Positions 1-10,863 are shown, numbered from the stretch's first letter. The stretch is 64,000 nucleotides of DNA from Galeruca laticollis (GCA_963921935.1 OY998175.1:288642246-288706245), one strand, 5' to 3'. Program-made: numbers and translations. The notes: generated by a model from the letters alone, not told the origin.

Positions 1-666
1 TCTATACCTTTGTATAGATTACAGCCTCCAATGAACAGTGGCTTTCATGTTTATCCAAGAGAAGTAAGATGGGATCTTGCATGGAACATCTCGTATGAGT
101 GACTAAATGCTCTAGAGTTTTCAAAAAGAGTGATGCGTTCATCCACCCACTACTTGGACTGTTCACCAGACCTAAGCTGCCTGGTGGAGCACCTATAATA
201 AAGGTTTCATGAAATCTGGCACGCGTAAAAATAAAAACTGGCGGTACAGCATTTCCAGATGCACTCACTATTCCCACCATAGTGACAAGACTTCCACGCT
301 CCCCAGAAACAGCCTGTCCCACCGCTTCACCCCTTTCACTACAATAACATTTGGCGCTTGCACAGCCGTCATCACGCATATTTCGTCGAGATTAAATATT
401 CTCTCGGGTTTGAAAGGATGTTTCTCCAAAGCGCGGAGAAGGTTTTCGTAAAACATCATTACATTCGTCTTGTTGAAACTCGTACCTCTTGAGAGACTGG
501 TGTTTTCTGGTTTTCGTAGTGAAATGTTTTGATGCCTTTTCATAAATCCTTTTACCCAGTCTATACCTGCTGATTTCTTTTCATTCCACTTATCTGGAAA
601 TTGTCGTTGAAGCCTGGAAGCATATTCGTAAGCCAGAGTTTGCAGGATTTTATAGGTTAGTCCGTA
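1..666 (-). pseudogene. pogo-like transposase, CENP-B HTH and DDE part (broken)
   Basis: Read on the minus strand from 666, the product resumes with GLTYKILQTLAYEYA, a CENP-B type helix-turn-helix, then KSAGIDWVKGFMKRHQNISL. The start of the DDE_1 nuclease follows, with the first catalytic Asp in FNLDE near 365-390. The frame then shifts near 330 to the other minus-strand frame, which carries GQAVSGERGSLVTMVG, GAPPGSLGLVNSPSSGWM and the second catalytic region LLLLDKHESH, where the family usually has DNHESH. The third Asp lies outside the window. The order of motifs is that of Tigger/jerky-like transposases. Calling it a pseudogene rests on the frameshift, the substituted residue next to the second Asp, and the insertion just upstream. 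Confidence 0.75.
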
Positions 667-2733
667 CCCAGATAGCACTAGATAGTCAATGGACGTACTA
701 AAAATATTCGATTTCGGATATTGTAATATTCTATGGACCCACTTTAAATATTTATCTTTTATCGAATATTCTATGGACCACGAAATGGGAAATTTTTTGA
801 ATATTCTATGAATATTCTTTAAAAGTTTCCAAGGAATATTCAAAAATATTCTGAGGATATCTGTTGAATGTATATAGCAAGATAATCCAGAATATTCATA
901 GAACATTCCAATAGGCATATTCCACAAATATCCAAGTAATATTAGGAATATTATATAAGGATACCTGTGGAACATATATAGCAAAATGGATGATCCCCTA
1001 ATTTTCAATTGAAAAAATTGAATCATGGGAAACGTAGAGTTCGATTTAATCTATTCATACATTAATATAAGATGTACCTCATAACTTAACTGAAACTAAC
1101 ATAATTTTCTAATACGAGATTACAAAATTTACTGACTTCCTCCATACTCAACGACACTTTTTGAAACCGGTTTCTGCCTTTCTTTACATTTGGCTAAGAA
1201 AATTTCCTGTTTTCAATTCAACTTCTTTGTTTGTTGTATTCTTGTCCAACTTTTGGACAGCATCTGAAACAATAAAATAGTTATTATTTTGCTAGTAAGC
1301 TTTTTCTATTCTACTGTGATGTGATGTGTGTATGTTTGTATAACAATTTAAAATATAATCTTGAAAATTGAAACTTAAAAGATGAAATTAAACAAACATG
1401 TAAAGCCAAAAAAAAGTCTTGTAGGAGAAGGAAAAAGCGAAATATTCCGAACAAAATAGTGATTAGAAGTTAGTTGTTTCTTGTACATGCTATATTAAAT
1501 TAATTTACATGTACATAAGTTTTAAAAATTGAACAATTACAGTTTATAAGCAAAGTTATAACAAACGAACAAAAATATAAGACCGCTTTCATTTGTGTGA
1601 ACAGTATACATATACATGAAACTAGACAATTTACCAAATATTACTATTATTTACCAAATGTCAGAACTAATTTAACTTTGAATTATCAGATTACCAGTTG
1701 TGTAGAGCTTTCAATTCCAATTAATAAAATAAATAGAGGTAACTATAGGCAATTTGATTAAGGAACTCATAGCATACATCTCGGTAACATAATTACGTGA
1801 AACTACCTGAGAAAATAAAAGTTTGTTGTACCTTTAGGAACGAGATCAATTTCTACTCAGTTACAAGCATTCTTTTGCTATTGGAAGTTATGCTATAATT
1901 TATATGATAAAAGGAACAACTACTATTGAAAACATTTATCCATTAATTTTTTTACAAAAATTTAGGTAATCAACAATTATTTGAATATTTTCATGCACTA
2001 AAATATAAAAAGTAACACATAAATACTCCAATATTTCGAGGCAGCTTCATTTTGATTTGGATATAATATTGAATGTTCACCTTACAAAAAATTCATAGGA
2101 TTCTTTGTTCAGCAAAGCTGACCCAACTTCTTCAAACTTTGCCTCATCATTTATTGGAAGTTTTAGCATCAACTCGATAATTTTCTAAAAAATGCATTGA
2201 TAAATTAACAGGCAATAAAAACATACAATAAATACAATAAAAGGTACCTGTTTTGATGCGGGAGGTCGTATGTATTAGTTCCACCCGTAGCATAGGACAC
2301 ACCGTAGAAACAAATATGAACAACTTCTCACTGGCAAAAAATTGACTGATTAATTAACGTTCAAAAATAATTAATCATACTATTACTATTTCACCAATAA
2401 CCTATATAAGATGGTCGAACCGCCATTTTTCACTGGTCGTTACAGTCAACTGTCAACCGCAACCACAGACTGCAACTACTGACGCATGCGCATGGAACAG
2501 AAAGAGCGATTGAACAAAAATCAATAATCATAAAATATTCTTAGAACTATTTGATTCGAATATTCTAAGAAGAATAATCTGAGGATATTCCAACTGGACT
2601 TACAATGAATATTCGATGTAGGTATACCCACAGATATTCTAGATATCCCCAGAATAACCCTATAATATTTGGATATATATCTTCCAAATCGAAGACTGTC
2701 CGAACATCCCGTGGATATCTGGTGCTATCTGGG
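667..2733. mobile_element. Unclassified TA-inserting DNA element with AATATTC-rich ends
   Basis: The element is 2067 bp and flanked by TA at 665-666 and 2734-2735. Both ends begin CCCAGATAGCAC followed by a near-identical AGATA, giving about 18 bp of imperfect terminal inverted repeat. Removing it with one TA restores the pogo transposase reading frame exactly (MNY joins GLTYK), so the boundaries are firm. The outer 250 bp at the left holds at least eight AATATTC copies. The right end holds several AATATTC or GATATTC copies between about 2535 and 2670. The interior (about 1030-2500) is AT-rich with no convincing reading frame, so it looks non-autonomous. The superfamily is not recognised; TA duplication fits Tc1/mariner-type or pogo-type transposition. 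Confidence 0.85.
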
Positions 2734-2735
2734 TA

Positions 2736-2999
2736 GTTCATACGCGAAGACTTTAAAATATATGAAACCAAAAGTTCTTCTTGCTCGTTCGTAAAGACCT
2801 GTCTAAAGCTATGCATAGACGAGAAATGTTGGCGAGTCCCTTGTGGTTCAACACAGTCTAAGTCTACATTTTATTTCAGGCAGTAGAAAAGTGCAGTGTG
2901 GGCGACACCATAAACTTGGGCAGCTCTTCTTAGGGATATTTCTTTTTTCTTGTAAGCTTCTATAACCCTTTGCATATCGTCGTGACTGAACTCTGGCAT
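2736..2999 (-). pseudogene. pogo-like transposase, N-terminal part with psq HTH (broken)
   Basis: Starting with the ATG at 2999 on the minus strand, the product reads MPEFSHDDMQRVIEAYKKK, followed by ISLRRAAQVYGVAHTAL, a pipsqueak-type helix-turn-helix typical of pogo N-termini. A TAA stop interrupts the frame near 2868-2876. The downstream frame continues with HSFRQVFTNEQEELLVSYI, which is the expected start of the CENP-B-like HTH. It ends at the insertion site of the 667-2733 element. The family relation is clear; the gene is non-functional. Confidence 0.75.
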
Positions 3000-3498
3000 A
3001 AATCTTTTTTTACATGTGTCCTTACCATTATAAAAGTCTGAAAAAAAGTAACAACAAAATTTATTAGCTCTTTTACTACAAACAGTTGAAACGGTGCACC
3101 TTTGAACATTGTTCAAATGTGCCCCTGCTGCCTTGTTCAATTGTGCCCCACCTAGCAGCAAATCAAAAAACAAATTTTTTCAATATTTTAAGTGTATCTA
3201 CCGATATATTAGTAACAATACAATAAATATTGACAATCGAATATGTAAAGGTGTGTCCACACTATGTCGATCGACACCGATCGACAAAGTCGATCGACAA
3301 TGTCGAACAAGTCTGGACGTGTCGCTAGACATTGTTGAGCGGTGTCGAGTCGAGTCGAACGCAACCCGAATCAGGTCGGTCCGGATCAAAGACAGTCGAG
3401 TCGAAGGCACCAGTGTGGACGTGTCGATCTTGTCACTGCCGTTTTAAAAAATAGAATAGTGCTATAATGTTGTTCAAGTGCTTACATTTTTATTGAAA

Positions 3499-5490
3499 AT
3501 GAATTGGAGTGATACCCAAACGTCGAATTTTATTGAAATGTACCGTGATCGTTCTTACTTATGGGATTCAAGTGATGTTAACTATAAAAACAGAAACAAA
3601 CGGCATGATGGTTTGGTGGAAATTGCGGTGTCATTTGGCATTGAAAAAGTGGAGGTGGAAAAGAAAATTAGAAATTTGCAAAGCCAATTTGCAAGGGAGA
3701 AAAAGAAAGAGAGCGAGTCGAGGAAGACCGGGACTGGCGCTGATGACGCCTATACAAACAAGTGGTTTGCCTACAAAGCTTTGATGTTCTTGGCAGATAG
3801 GAACAAACCCAGGAACACTCAGGATACAGAGGTAGGCTAATTTGAGATCTATATTTTCATTTATCACTAATTTATTAATCAAAATTACAAAAATATGTCG
3901 AACTACTTATCATACTGGAAGTGTAGTTCCCCTTGCGGAGAAACAAAGTAGTCTGCAAACTTATCCCTAATTTTCTGAGCTTCAATAGAACTTCTCCTTG
4001 GGATGGCAGGCAGCCTGCTTATCTGGCAAGTGGCTGGATCACGCCTCCACAGGCCTGGAAATACTTCTCCACTCTCAGATGATTCCCTATCCAACATCCC
4101 AACTGAGCTGTGAACGTTTCTCGATTCGCTTTTTCTCAAGTAGTTATGCAAATAAACTGCAGCCAATGTCACTTTCGTTGCTTTCTCTGGTTTCAATATT
4201 AATGGTTTTCTGAATACTCGAAAACTGGAAGACATTATGCCAAATGCATTTTCGGAAACTCTTCGAGACCTACTGAGTCGGTAGTTGAATATTCTTTGTT
4301 TTGTTCTTTTATCATGCAATCCCGAGAATGGCTTCATAACATTACATGTAAGTTTAAAAGCTTCATCTCCTACAAAGACGTATGGCATCGTAAAGCTTGA
4401 TTGGGGTAAAGGGCGTGGAAGGGGAAGGTGCATCACGTTGTCCTCTAAACATTTTTTAAAAAACGTAGCATTGAAAACGCCACTATCTGAAATTCTTCCC
4501 TGGCAACCAACGTTTGCGTATATGAAATTATAATTTGCATCAACTACAGCAAGCAATATAATGCTAAAAAACCCTTTGTAATTGAAAAATTCTGTGCCAG
4601 AATGGACTGGCGCTTGAATGCTTATGTGTTTCCCATCAATGACTCCCACACAGTTTGGGAAGTTCCACTTCTCATTAAAACATTTTGCAACACCTTCCCA
4701 TTCCTCTGCATTTTGCGGCATCTGTAAAGAAACAAAAACTGTCTGAGTAGATTCAATAATAATTCGTTTTTTTTTTCATCAACTCAAATTAATATTGTCA
4801 AAAAATATTGAATTGTGTTTGTATAATTGTGTTTTCTAGGGATCACAAGAGCCAGAATTTGAGGAACAACAGAAAGAAAATGATAATGAAGAAAATAATG
4901 AAGAAAGCGTCGAACAGTCACAGACATCAAATTCGAAAGACAACAATGAAAGTGCAAGTACACCACTGCCTGAAGACGCATTTACCTCCCCAAAAACACC
5001 AATTAAAAAGCGCAAAGTAAGATCAACTTCTGCTGGCAGTGCACCGATCAGGAATGAAGCGGTTAACTTATTGAGATCTATTCAGTCAAAGAAGAAAGAA
5101 AAAGATGAGTATGATTCATTTGGAGAACAGGTAGCCATTAAACTGAGGAAAATTACTTCACCTCAAGCAAGGTTTCAAGCCCAACAAATAATTAATAAAA
5201 CATTATTCGAGGCAGATATGAGCATGGCAGGTTACTCGTACAATGCCAACACACATCAACAAACATATCCCAATATCTTCCCATCTACAAATCAAAATTA
5301 TCCCCAACAAACATATGAACCTCAGTTATCGCCCTACCCATTAACACAATCTCCTACGTTAAATTCACAATATTCATCTTCATCCTTTTCTGCCTCTCAG
5401 TCCCCATCATCTGTTCGGTCTGACAATATTTCGAATAACTTGGGAGGACAACCTGAACTTTACGAAAACGAGATCCGAGAATTGTATTAA
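3499..5490 (+). CDS. MADF-domain accessory protein of PIF/Harbinger 1
   Basis: Two exons, 3499-3831 and 4840-5490, are joined in phase 0 by a GT-AG intron (GAG|GTAGGC to TTTCTAG|GGATCA). The product is 327 residues. An alternative ATG lies 7 codons upstream at 3478; 3499 is preferred because MNWSDTQTSNFIEMY fits the start of a MADF domain. Residues about 4-95 form the MADF (Myb/SANT-like) fold, with LWDSSDVNYKNRNKR and WFAYKALMFL. Residues about 112-175 are acidic and Gln/Asn/Ser-rich, then a basic stretch (PIKKRKVR) looks like a nuclear localisation signal. A segment near the middle resembles a BESS-like protein-contact region, and the C-terminus is rich in Gln, Pro, Ser and Tyr. In known PIF/Harbinger elements the Myb-like partner helps the transposase enter the nucleus and bind DNA; the same role is inferred here. 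The intron contains exon 2 of the transposase. Confidence 0.88.
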
Positions 5491-6140
5491 ACGTATTTAA
5501 TTTTACATGCACTCAACAATTTACACATTTATATTTTCAAATGTTACATACTTTTTCCAATTTTATACTATGAGCAAATTTTGTAAGCTGTAATTTAAAT
5601 TGAATAAACAAAATATGAAAATAAAGTATTGCATTTACTAGAATGTATAGTTAACTTTCTTACCTTGACATAATCCTTAAGTGCTTCTACCAGGGCATCA
5701 CAAACTTTTGGGACAATGATGGAGATTGCTTGTTTTGATATCTTCAACAGGTAGCTCAATGAAGTGTATGAATCGCCAGTTGCCAAAAAGCGCAGCGTTA
5801 CTGCAAGGCGATGGTTCACTGGAATTGCTTTTCTGAATGGTGTGTCTTTTTTAATTATGTTAGGCGCAATCATTTTCAAAAGATTTTCAAAATTGGAACT
5901 TTTCATTCTAAAGAAGTTTTTAAAGCCCGCGTCACATCTATATTCTAGATTTAATTCGTCAACCTCATCCATCAATAAATCTCGCATAAATTCCTCCGTA
6001 CTATACCTTTTTCTGCCTCGAACGAGGCTAGGCCGTACCCAAAATCTCCGCGGGCGACGATTACGATCTTTTTGGCTTCCCAAGATGGCAATAAGAATTG
6101 CAGCAGAAGCCGCTACTCCAGCATCTTCATCATCACTCAT
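3903..6140 (-). CDS. PIF/Harbinger transposase 1 (DDE nuclease), two exons
   Basis: Exon 1 runs 6140-5664 and exon 2 runs 4721-3903. The intron has donor CAAG|GTAAG and acceptor TTTACAG|ATG, and the join is in phase 0. The product is about 431 residues starting MSDDEDAGVAAS. Residues about 65-150 form the helix-rich N-terminal domain (PFRKAIPVNHRLAVTLRFLA, SLSYLLKISKQAISIIV). Exon 2 carries the DDE_4-type nuclease, with the first Asp in GVIDGKHISIQAP, the second in GRISDSGVF and the Glu in VSENAFGIM. No stops or frameshifts are seen, so the enzyme may be active or recently so. It would cut and join the element at TWA targets. Exon 2 of the MADF gene lies, on the opposite strand, within this gene's intron. 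Confidence 0.92.
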
Positions 6141-6534
6141 ATTATATATGAAAATCACTCAAAATCACTCACTATATAAAAATTTATGATGGTTGTCGGT
6201 CGACTCGTCCACATGTACTGAGGCAATTTAGACGAGTTGACACAGTCGAAGGTATCGAGCGATTTTATCGATCGACCGGGTCGACAGAGTTGATCTACAT
6301 AGTGTTGACACACCTTAATGGAAGAAAAAAATTGAAGAAACACACAATCTCTAGACTAAAATAACAAAAACTTGCCACGTGATATCTTATAAATAAACGG
6401 CGTAAAAAAAACAATGTGCCGCATTCCGTTGCAAATAGCTAACTGATCACGACATTTGTTTCTAGAGGTTTGTAAGAATATGGACAGTGTTGCCAAATGG
6501 TATTTACTAAAAACTCGGCATGCTTGAAAAATTA

Positions 6535-6581
6535 CAGGGCCTGTTCATAAGTGCCCCAGTTCAAAGGTGCCCCCTTCTCCC
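6535..6581 (-). repeat. GGGGCAC/TTGAAC repeat block like the pogo end at 3152
   Basis: Read on the minus strand this block is GGGGGCACCTTTGAAC followed by GGGGCACTTATGAAC. This matches the doubled GGGGCAC-TTGAAC pattern at 3097-3152. It may be a fragment of another copy of the same pogo family. A TA precedes it at about 6533. The opposite end was not found. Confidence 0.45.
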
Positions 6582-6729
6582 CTACACAAAATTCGCAGAG
6601 GAAAGGTGAGGCATCTCGGTGAATGGAGCTTCTCTGAAAGAAATAGTCTGCTATTAATGATTTGAAAGAAGGTGCCTCGGCTCCTGAAAAATATCAAATC
6701 ATTAAATAATATGTATAATTTTTTTACAG

Positions 6730-7804
6730 GTTTGCAGCAATTTTTTAAAAAGTCAAACCCAAATTCGATGTTAGATAATTGGTCTCCAAAACCAACATGG
6801 ACAGAAGAAGAACTGAAGTTGATAAAAGAAATCACTCCCTCTAGTTTATCCACATGTTGCGTCGATGATATAGTTGAAAAGAGTGACGCGTTTCCTTTAA
6901 AATTCCCGACTAAAACCAACAGATGTGCACATTTAAAAACACTAGTATCCGAGAAAGTACTGAATAGAAATATCAATTCCGCTTATCCGGTTGTTCATGA
7001 ATCGGTACTAAAGCTTTGTTGCGATTTCCTTTTATTTAAAAGGCAACATGGAAGTAATAAGGAGCAACAGTATTATAAAAACAAAAATGTTATGGATTTA
7101 ATTGATAGGTTGTTATCCAAAAGACCGGCGGTGTTTGTAGGACCCTATGATAAATATTTACTTTTAGATGGTACTCTTGGTGGCGGTTCCTGGGAAAATA
7201 TAGGAACCGACCACGAAAAACCCCCTCTAATATTAGAGAATTATTTATCTTACGATGAACTGAAAATATCGTCTTTGGTGTCAATCAGTTCTTATACTCA
7301 CTTTCTCAATAGAGGTCATCGAAATAATAGCGGTATTTACGAAGAAGATAGAAGTGGAATTGAAGAAGAGGGTATAATAATTGGAATTGTGGGTCCAAGA
7401 CTTCATAAAACCAACGCTGTTGAAAATCAAGAGATAGTATTTTCTAAAAAATCGCATACCAAAGAAAATGGCTTTGGTAGATCCGTTATTCACAGTATAC
7501 CTAAATTATTCGCGGCCTTTTACGAAGAAGAATGCTTGGATTATAGAGAAATGCTAAAAGAGAAGATTTCTGATGCACAAGGTAGATACATACCTCTTTT
7601 CGGACACGAGAACATTTTTGATAATATTTTTTATTACAAAAGGCTTACGATCTCATTTGATACATTGTTGGGGGAAGCTAACGCGAGAGGCAAAAAAGCA
7701 TCTAAATTTTCTTTTCTACATGTTGTCGGGATTGGACTGGGAGTTTGGAAAGTATCTCCGCATCAAGATAAAGCTTTCATGGAAGCATTTGCCTCAAGAA
7801 TAAT
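6730..7804 (+). CDS. DUF4804-like protein, large internal exon
   Basis: The acceptor TTTTTTACAG is at 6720-6729 and the donor AAT|GTAAGT follows 7804. The exon begins one base into a codon and ends two bases into one, so coding sequence exists on both sides. An upstream ATG at 6672 is in the intron and is not taken as the start. The 358-residue segment has WSPKPTWTEEELKLIKEI near its start. The conserved-looking core has FVGPYDKYLLLDGTLGGGSW, ENYLSYDELKISSLVSISSY and EEGIIIGIVGPRLHKTNA. I recall these as features of the DUF4804 family, known from insects and some bacteria; that identification is from memory and moderate. The exon is free of stops, unlike most neighbouring coding remnants, which suggests selection. 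The first exon is not identified and may lie beyond the left window edge. Function is unknown. Confidence 0.8.
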
Positions 7805-7887
7805 GTAAGTGCCATATTTCTTATATTAAACGTATGATGCTCCTCCCAAATACTATAATACACTAAAAGGACCGAAAGTTTAAGATG

Positions 7888-7921
7888 CCTGCACTGCCCG
7901 AGGCAATACGGGCAGTGCAGG
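7888..7921. repeat. Perfect 13-bp GC-rich hairpin near the splice donor
   Basis: The stem CCTGCACTGCCCG (7888-7900) pairs perfectly with CGGGCAGTGCAGG (7909-7921) around an 8-base loop. It lies 83 bases after the splice donor of the DUF4804-like exon. It stands out from the AT-rich surroundings. No family is recognised. Confidence 0.85.
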
Positions 7922-8326
7922 TTTCAAACGATCCGCTCGTGTAGTGAATACTATTTTTAGTGTTTTAATTGAAACTCACGGTTTCTAGTTAATTCCACAA
8001 TATAATAAATGTTATTGAAAATACTAAAAAATTGACAATTGTTTCGATAAATCAATATCATCGTCAGAATGACAGAAGTTACATTTCATTTGATGCCTAC
8101 ATGATGTTTAGTAGTTATTTTTGGCTAGACCAAGAAGTGACCTAACTTGTGATTGACTTAATATATGTTTATAGAAAAAAGAAGATGTGATATTACAAAT
8201 ATTGAAGCTTAGATATTATAAGCCCTATGGTGATATCCTGGATATCATTTTTCCAATTAAGATCAGTATAACTGTGCAATGATATAGAAAACCAGGAAAA
8301 CTATATCTGCTGATCTTTACAATTAT

Positions 8327-8616
8327 CACTTAAGAAGACAGTTTATTAGTGGAAAACTCCCTAGATTTAACTGTTCATTGACAACTTCATATTGTGGGTT
8401 TCTTAAATGTCTTCTAATTTCCAATTCTTCAAGGAAATCCAGTTCTTGTTTCTTGTCACAAATATACAGCACTTCTGGTTTTGTGTTAGGTGTCAATGAA
8501 TGATTGGTGTCAAGTAGATGTTTTGCGTAGTGGGATTTATCTGGTTGTTTTCATCTGTATGCTCGTAAGTGTTCATTGTATCGGATTTCAAAATTCCTAA
8601 GGGTCTGACCCAAATA
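8327..8616 (-). pseudogene. Penelope GIY-YIG endonuclease C-terminus (broken)
   Basis: On the minus strand from 8616 the frame reads YLGQTLRNFEIRYNEHL, the GIY-YIG core with its Tyr, Gly-Gln-Thr and Arg. A TGA stop follows near 8553. After it come KSHYAKHLLDTNHSLTPNTK and LDFLEELEIRRHLRNP, the usual end of Penelope proteins. The stop and the absence of upstream RT sequence mark it as a fragment. Confidence 0.75.
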
Positions 8617-8620
8617 GACA

Positions 8621-8871
8621 GTGAACACTTACGAGCATACAGATTAAAACAACCAGATAAATCCCACTACGCAAAACATCTACTTGACACCAATCATTCA
8701 TTGACACCTAACACAAAACTAAAAGTGCTGCATATTTGTGAAAAGAAACAAGAACTAGATTTCCTTGAAGAATTGGAAATTAGAGGACATTTAAGAAACC
8801 CACAATATGAAGTTGTCAATGAACAGTTAAATCTAGGGAGTTCTCCACTAATGAACTGTCTTCTTAAGTGA
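8621..8871 (+). pseudogene. Penelope C-terminal fragment, second inverted arm
   Basis: The plus-strand frame reads EHLRAYRLKQPDKSHYAKHL, then LDFLEELEIRGHLRNPQYE, and ends in MNCLLK. It mirrors the minus-strand copy at 8327-8560. Here the stop seen in the other arm is replaced by a sense codon (RLK). The GIY-YIG N-terminal motif is missing because the inverted repeat starts after it. Confidence 0.72.
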
Positions 8872-9242
8872 TAATTGTAAAGATCAGCAGATATAGTTTT
8901 CCTGGTTTTCTATATCATTGCACAGTTATACTGATCTTAATTGGAAAAATGATATCCAGGATATCACCATAGGGCTAATAATATCTAAGCTTTAATATTT
9001 GTAATATCACATCTTCTTCTTTTTTCTATAGACATATATTAAGTCAATCACAAGTTAGGTCACTTCTTGGTCTAGCCAAATATAACTACTAAACATCAGG
9101 TAGGCATCAAATGAAATGTAACTTCTGTCATTCTGACGATGATATTGATTTGTCGAAACAATTGTCAATTTTTTAGTATTTTCAATAACTTTTATTATAT
9201 TGTGGAATTAACTAGAAACCGTGAGTTTCAATTAAAACACTA

Positions 9243-10217
9243 ATATGAGCAGATTCCACGAAGTAAGGGTCGAGACAGTTAATTTTATACTATTTTTATT
9301 TATACCCGACCGACACAATCGAGTGCGCGGTGGCGATTGCTGGCTAGCTAGCGTCTCGTGTATAATTGTAACAGAGCATATGCGCGTCTCACCAATGCAG
9401 AAATGTTCTGAATCACAGTCGAAGCGGAAAATACATACTTTCGGCCGGGTATGAAGAAAATCATAATGTTACTCCAAAGAATTATTCATTCATCAAAATA
9501 TTTTTGGGAATCCATTTCAGTACTTGCTGCGAATTTTCTGTTAACAGTACTTTTGACTTAAAACAGGTATTTTGAAGTGATAATTCGAGTTACGAGAAAA
9601 GAGCTGAAGCATCTACAACAGACAACAGGTTCGGTAGTTGTTCGATAGGTTTGTTGAGTTTTGGTCCAGATTCAGAATAGAGAACCAACTTAGGATTTTT
9701 CCTTGATCAACTGTTACAAACTCACCGGCTGTATTACACTACTAGATCATCATATTTTTTATTTCCTTCTCCATTTTGGACCTGTATGAGGCATTCTACA
9801 CACGGAGCTTATCGTCATAGACGCTTACAAGAATCGTCTTACAGCAACGATTCCTTTACGCCTTCAAATCCGCAAACGAATCGGTTTTCAAGCGTATTTT
9901 TTTATCGTCTTCTTGTTTTACATAATTTTTGTAGTGGTTTCGAAGATGTCAAGAGATGTAGAGGATCCATTTTTGCTTAGTTATCATCGTCACCGCCTAA
10001 ACAAGAAACAGGAAATTTTGTTACATCCCTAATATCTACAAAAACATTAATAGACGGTTATTTATTGCCGCCAAAGAGTTATCAGAAGATGCTTCTAAAT
10101 TTTAGACATTTTACAGAATGTCTAAAACTGCATTTAAAGATTTGGTGTTAATTGTCGGTCCTGCCATTAAAAACAAAAAAAGCTTTTTCAGTAACATCTT
10201 TTCTCGAGTAATCTTGT
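9243..10217. other. Mostly unassigned sequence with a decayed Harbinger scrap
   Basis: No intact gene is seen. Near 10095-10190 a plus-strand stretch translates with interruptions to FYRMSKTAFKDLVLIVG, which resembles the N-terminal domain of Harbinger transposases (compare FFRMKSSNFENLLKMIA in element 1). The rest holds only short open frames without recognisable motifs. Confidence 0.4.
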
Positions 10218-10294
10218 GGGGTGTCTCACGAGGTATAGGCTAGTATATATCTCGAAAACTATTTCTACGATATTGATATTTGGCAATTATAACC
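10218..10294 (+). repeat. Left member of an inverted pair (partner 24398-24473)
   Basis: The segment contains GGGTGTCTCACGAGGTATAG and then TATATATCTCGAAAACTA and TATTTGGCAATTATAA. The reverse complement of 24398-24473 is clearly related (CCCACGAGGTTT, ATATATCTCGAAAACA, TTTGGCAGTTATAA). The two copies face each other across 14 kb. They may be ends of one older element torn open by later insertions, or two dispersed copies of a GGGTGTCYCAC-type repeat. Confidence 0.6.
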
Positions 10295-10520
10295 CACTAA
10301 GCAAAATAATATTGCATGTTTGCATCATATTACACTGTAATGGGTAATATTACTTCAAAGCTTATATTCACATTGCACCAATGTTGCGGTAATACATAAA
10401 TGCTCCACTCAAAAATATTAAATTTGTAACCTTGCAAAACATAACGTTGCAGCAGATTAAATATAATACTATAGAAAACTTGTAACCTTGCAGTAAAGTC
10501 CTGTAATATTTATGAAACAT
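10295..10520. repeat. Iterated GTAATATTAC / CATTGCACCAATGTTGC motifs
   Basis: The stretch is dense in related words: TATTACACTGTAATGGGTAA, ATTGCACCAATGTTGC, TTGTAACCTTGCA (twice) and TGTAATATT. Similar words recur near 24050-24175 (AGCAATGTTATTAC, TTGCACCAATGTGTAATATT). It looks like the inside of a non-autonomous element, not unique DNA. Confidence 0.4.
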
Positions 10521-10588
10521 TACAACTACTAGTGTAATGCAAATTTTATTTTTAATTAATCAATGAAACAATCCTTAAAACAAAACCT
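10521..10588 (+). repeat. Left copy of the direct duplication flanking the LINE
   Basis: TACAACTACTAGTGTAATGC and a downstream AATCCTTAAAACAAAACCT are repeated at 16930-16985, with a short divergent middle. The pair brackets the LINE with its nested insertions. This is consistent with an unusually long target-site duplication. Confidence 0.6.
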
Positions 10589-10863
10589 AAAGTCCAGTCC
10601 TGGTAAAGACCTGTATGATAGTGTTGAGCTCTGTTTCGTAATAAACTCCGAACTATTCGAAGAATTACCAATTAACAAATTAAAGGCGGGTCCAGATCAA
10701 GCGCGCCGATCCGCGCCGCGCCGCGCCAAACGTTTGCGAACGTTTGCGAACAAAATTCGTGTATGTTCGGAGAATTGTCTAGATAGACCAAATGCGCGCA
10801 CGTTTGGTTATGTTCGGAAAGGTTCCAAGTTTAGTGTGTTTGTTTCATTCGTAGATATCAAAC

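Larger units (their letters stand above)
1..3152 (-). mobile_element. Decayed pogo/Tigger-like DNA transposon, cut by window edge
   Basis: The minus strand carries pieces of one pogo-type transposase whose C-terminal end runs off the window at base 1. The right end is probably at 3152: reading inward on the minus strand it begins GGTGGGGCACAATTGAACAA, and it is flanked by TA at 3153-3154, the target expected for pogo. The block GGGGCAC-(A/T)TTGAAC occurs twice just inside this end. The element is dead: it has an in-frame stop, a frameshift and a 2.07-kb insertion at 667-2733. The left end is not in the window. Confidence 0.75.
3249..6315. mobile_element. PIF/Harbinger DNA transposon 1, apparently intact
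   Basis: The element is 3067 bp with the duplicated trinucleotide TAA at 3246-3248 and 6316-6318, as expected for PIF/Harbinger. Terminal inverted repeats begin AGGTGTGTCCACACTATGT (left) and AGGTGTGTCAACACTATGT (right, reverse complement). Many copies of GTCGA or TCGAC follow in both subterminal regions (3260-3420 and 6190-6300). It encodes a two-exon transposase on the minus strand and a two-exon MADF protein on the plus strand, and neither shows a break. The exons of the two genes alternate along the element. It sits upstream of the large DUF4804-like exon at 6730. Confidence 0.93.
7958..9242. mobile_element. Penelope-like element fragments in head-to-head inverted arrangement
   Basis: A long inverted repeat has arms of about 620 bp (7958-8579 and 8621-9242), only slightly diverged, and a 41-bp unique centre. 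Both arms encode the same C-terminal segment, divergently transcribed from the centre. The left arm plus the centre (minus strand) has the GIY-YIG signature. Penelope-like retroelements are known to be found as partial, inverted or tandem copies, which fits. No reverse transcriptase part is present. Confidence 0.82.

Noticed and set aside
6672..6729. ATG upstream of the DUF4804-like exon as true start
   Set aside because: The first 19 codons carry no family similarity and end at a pyrimidine-rich stretch with CAG, so this is intron sequence before a splice acceptor.
7888..7921. Rho-independent terminator
   Set aside because: The stem fits but there is no T-tract, and the DNA is eukaryotic.
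9786..9980. Small gene upstream of the Harbinger scrap
   Set aside because: 64 codons with no motif, no splice support, in TE-rich sequence.
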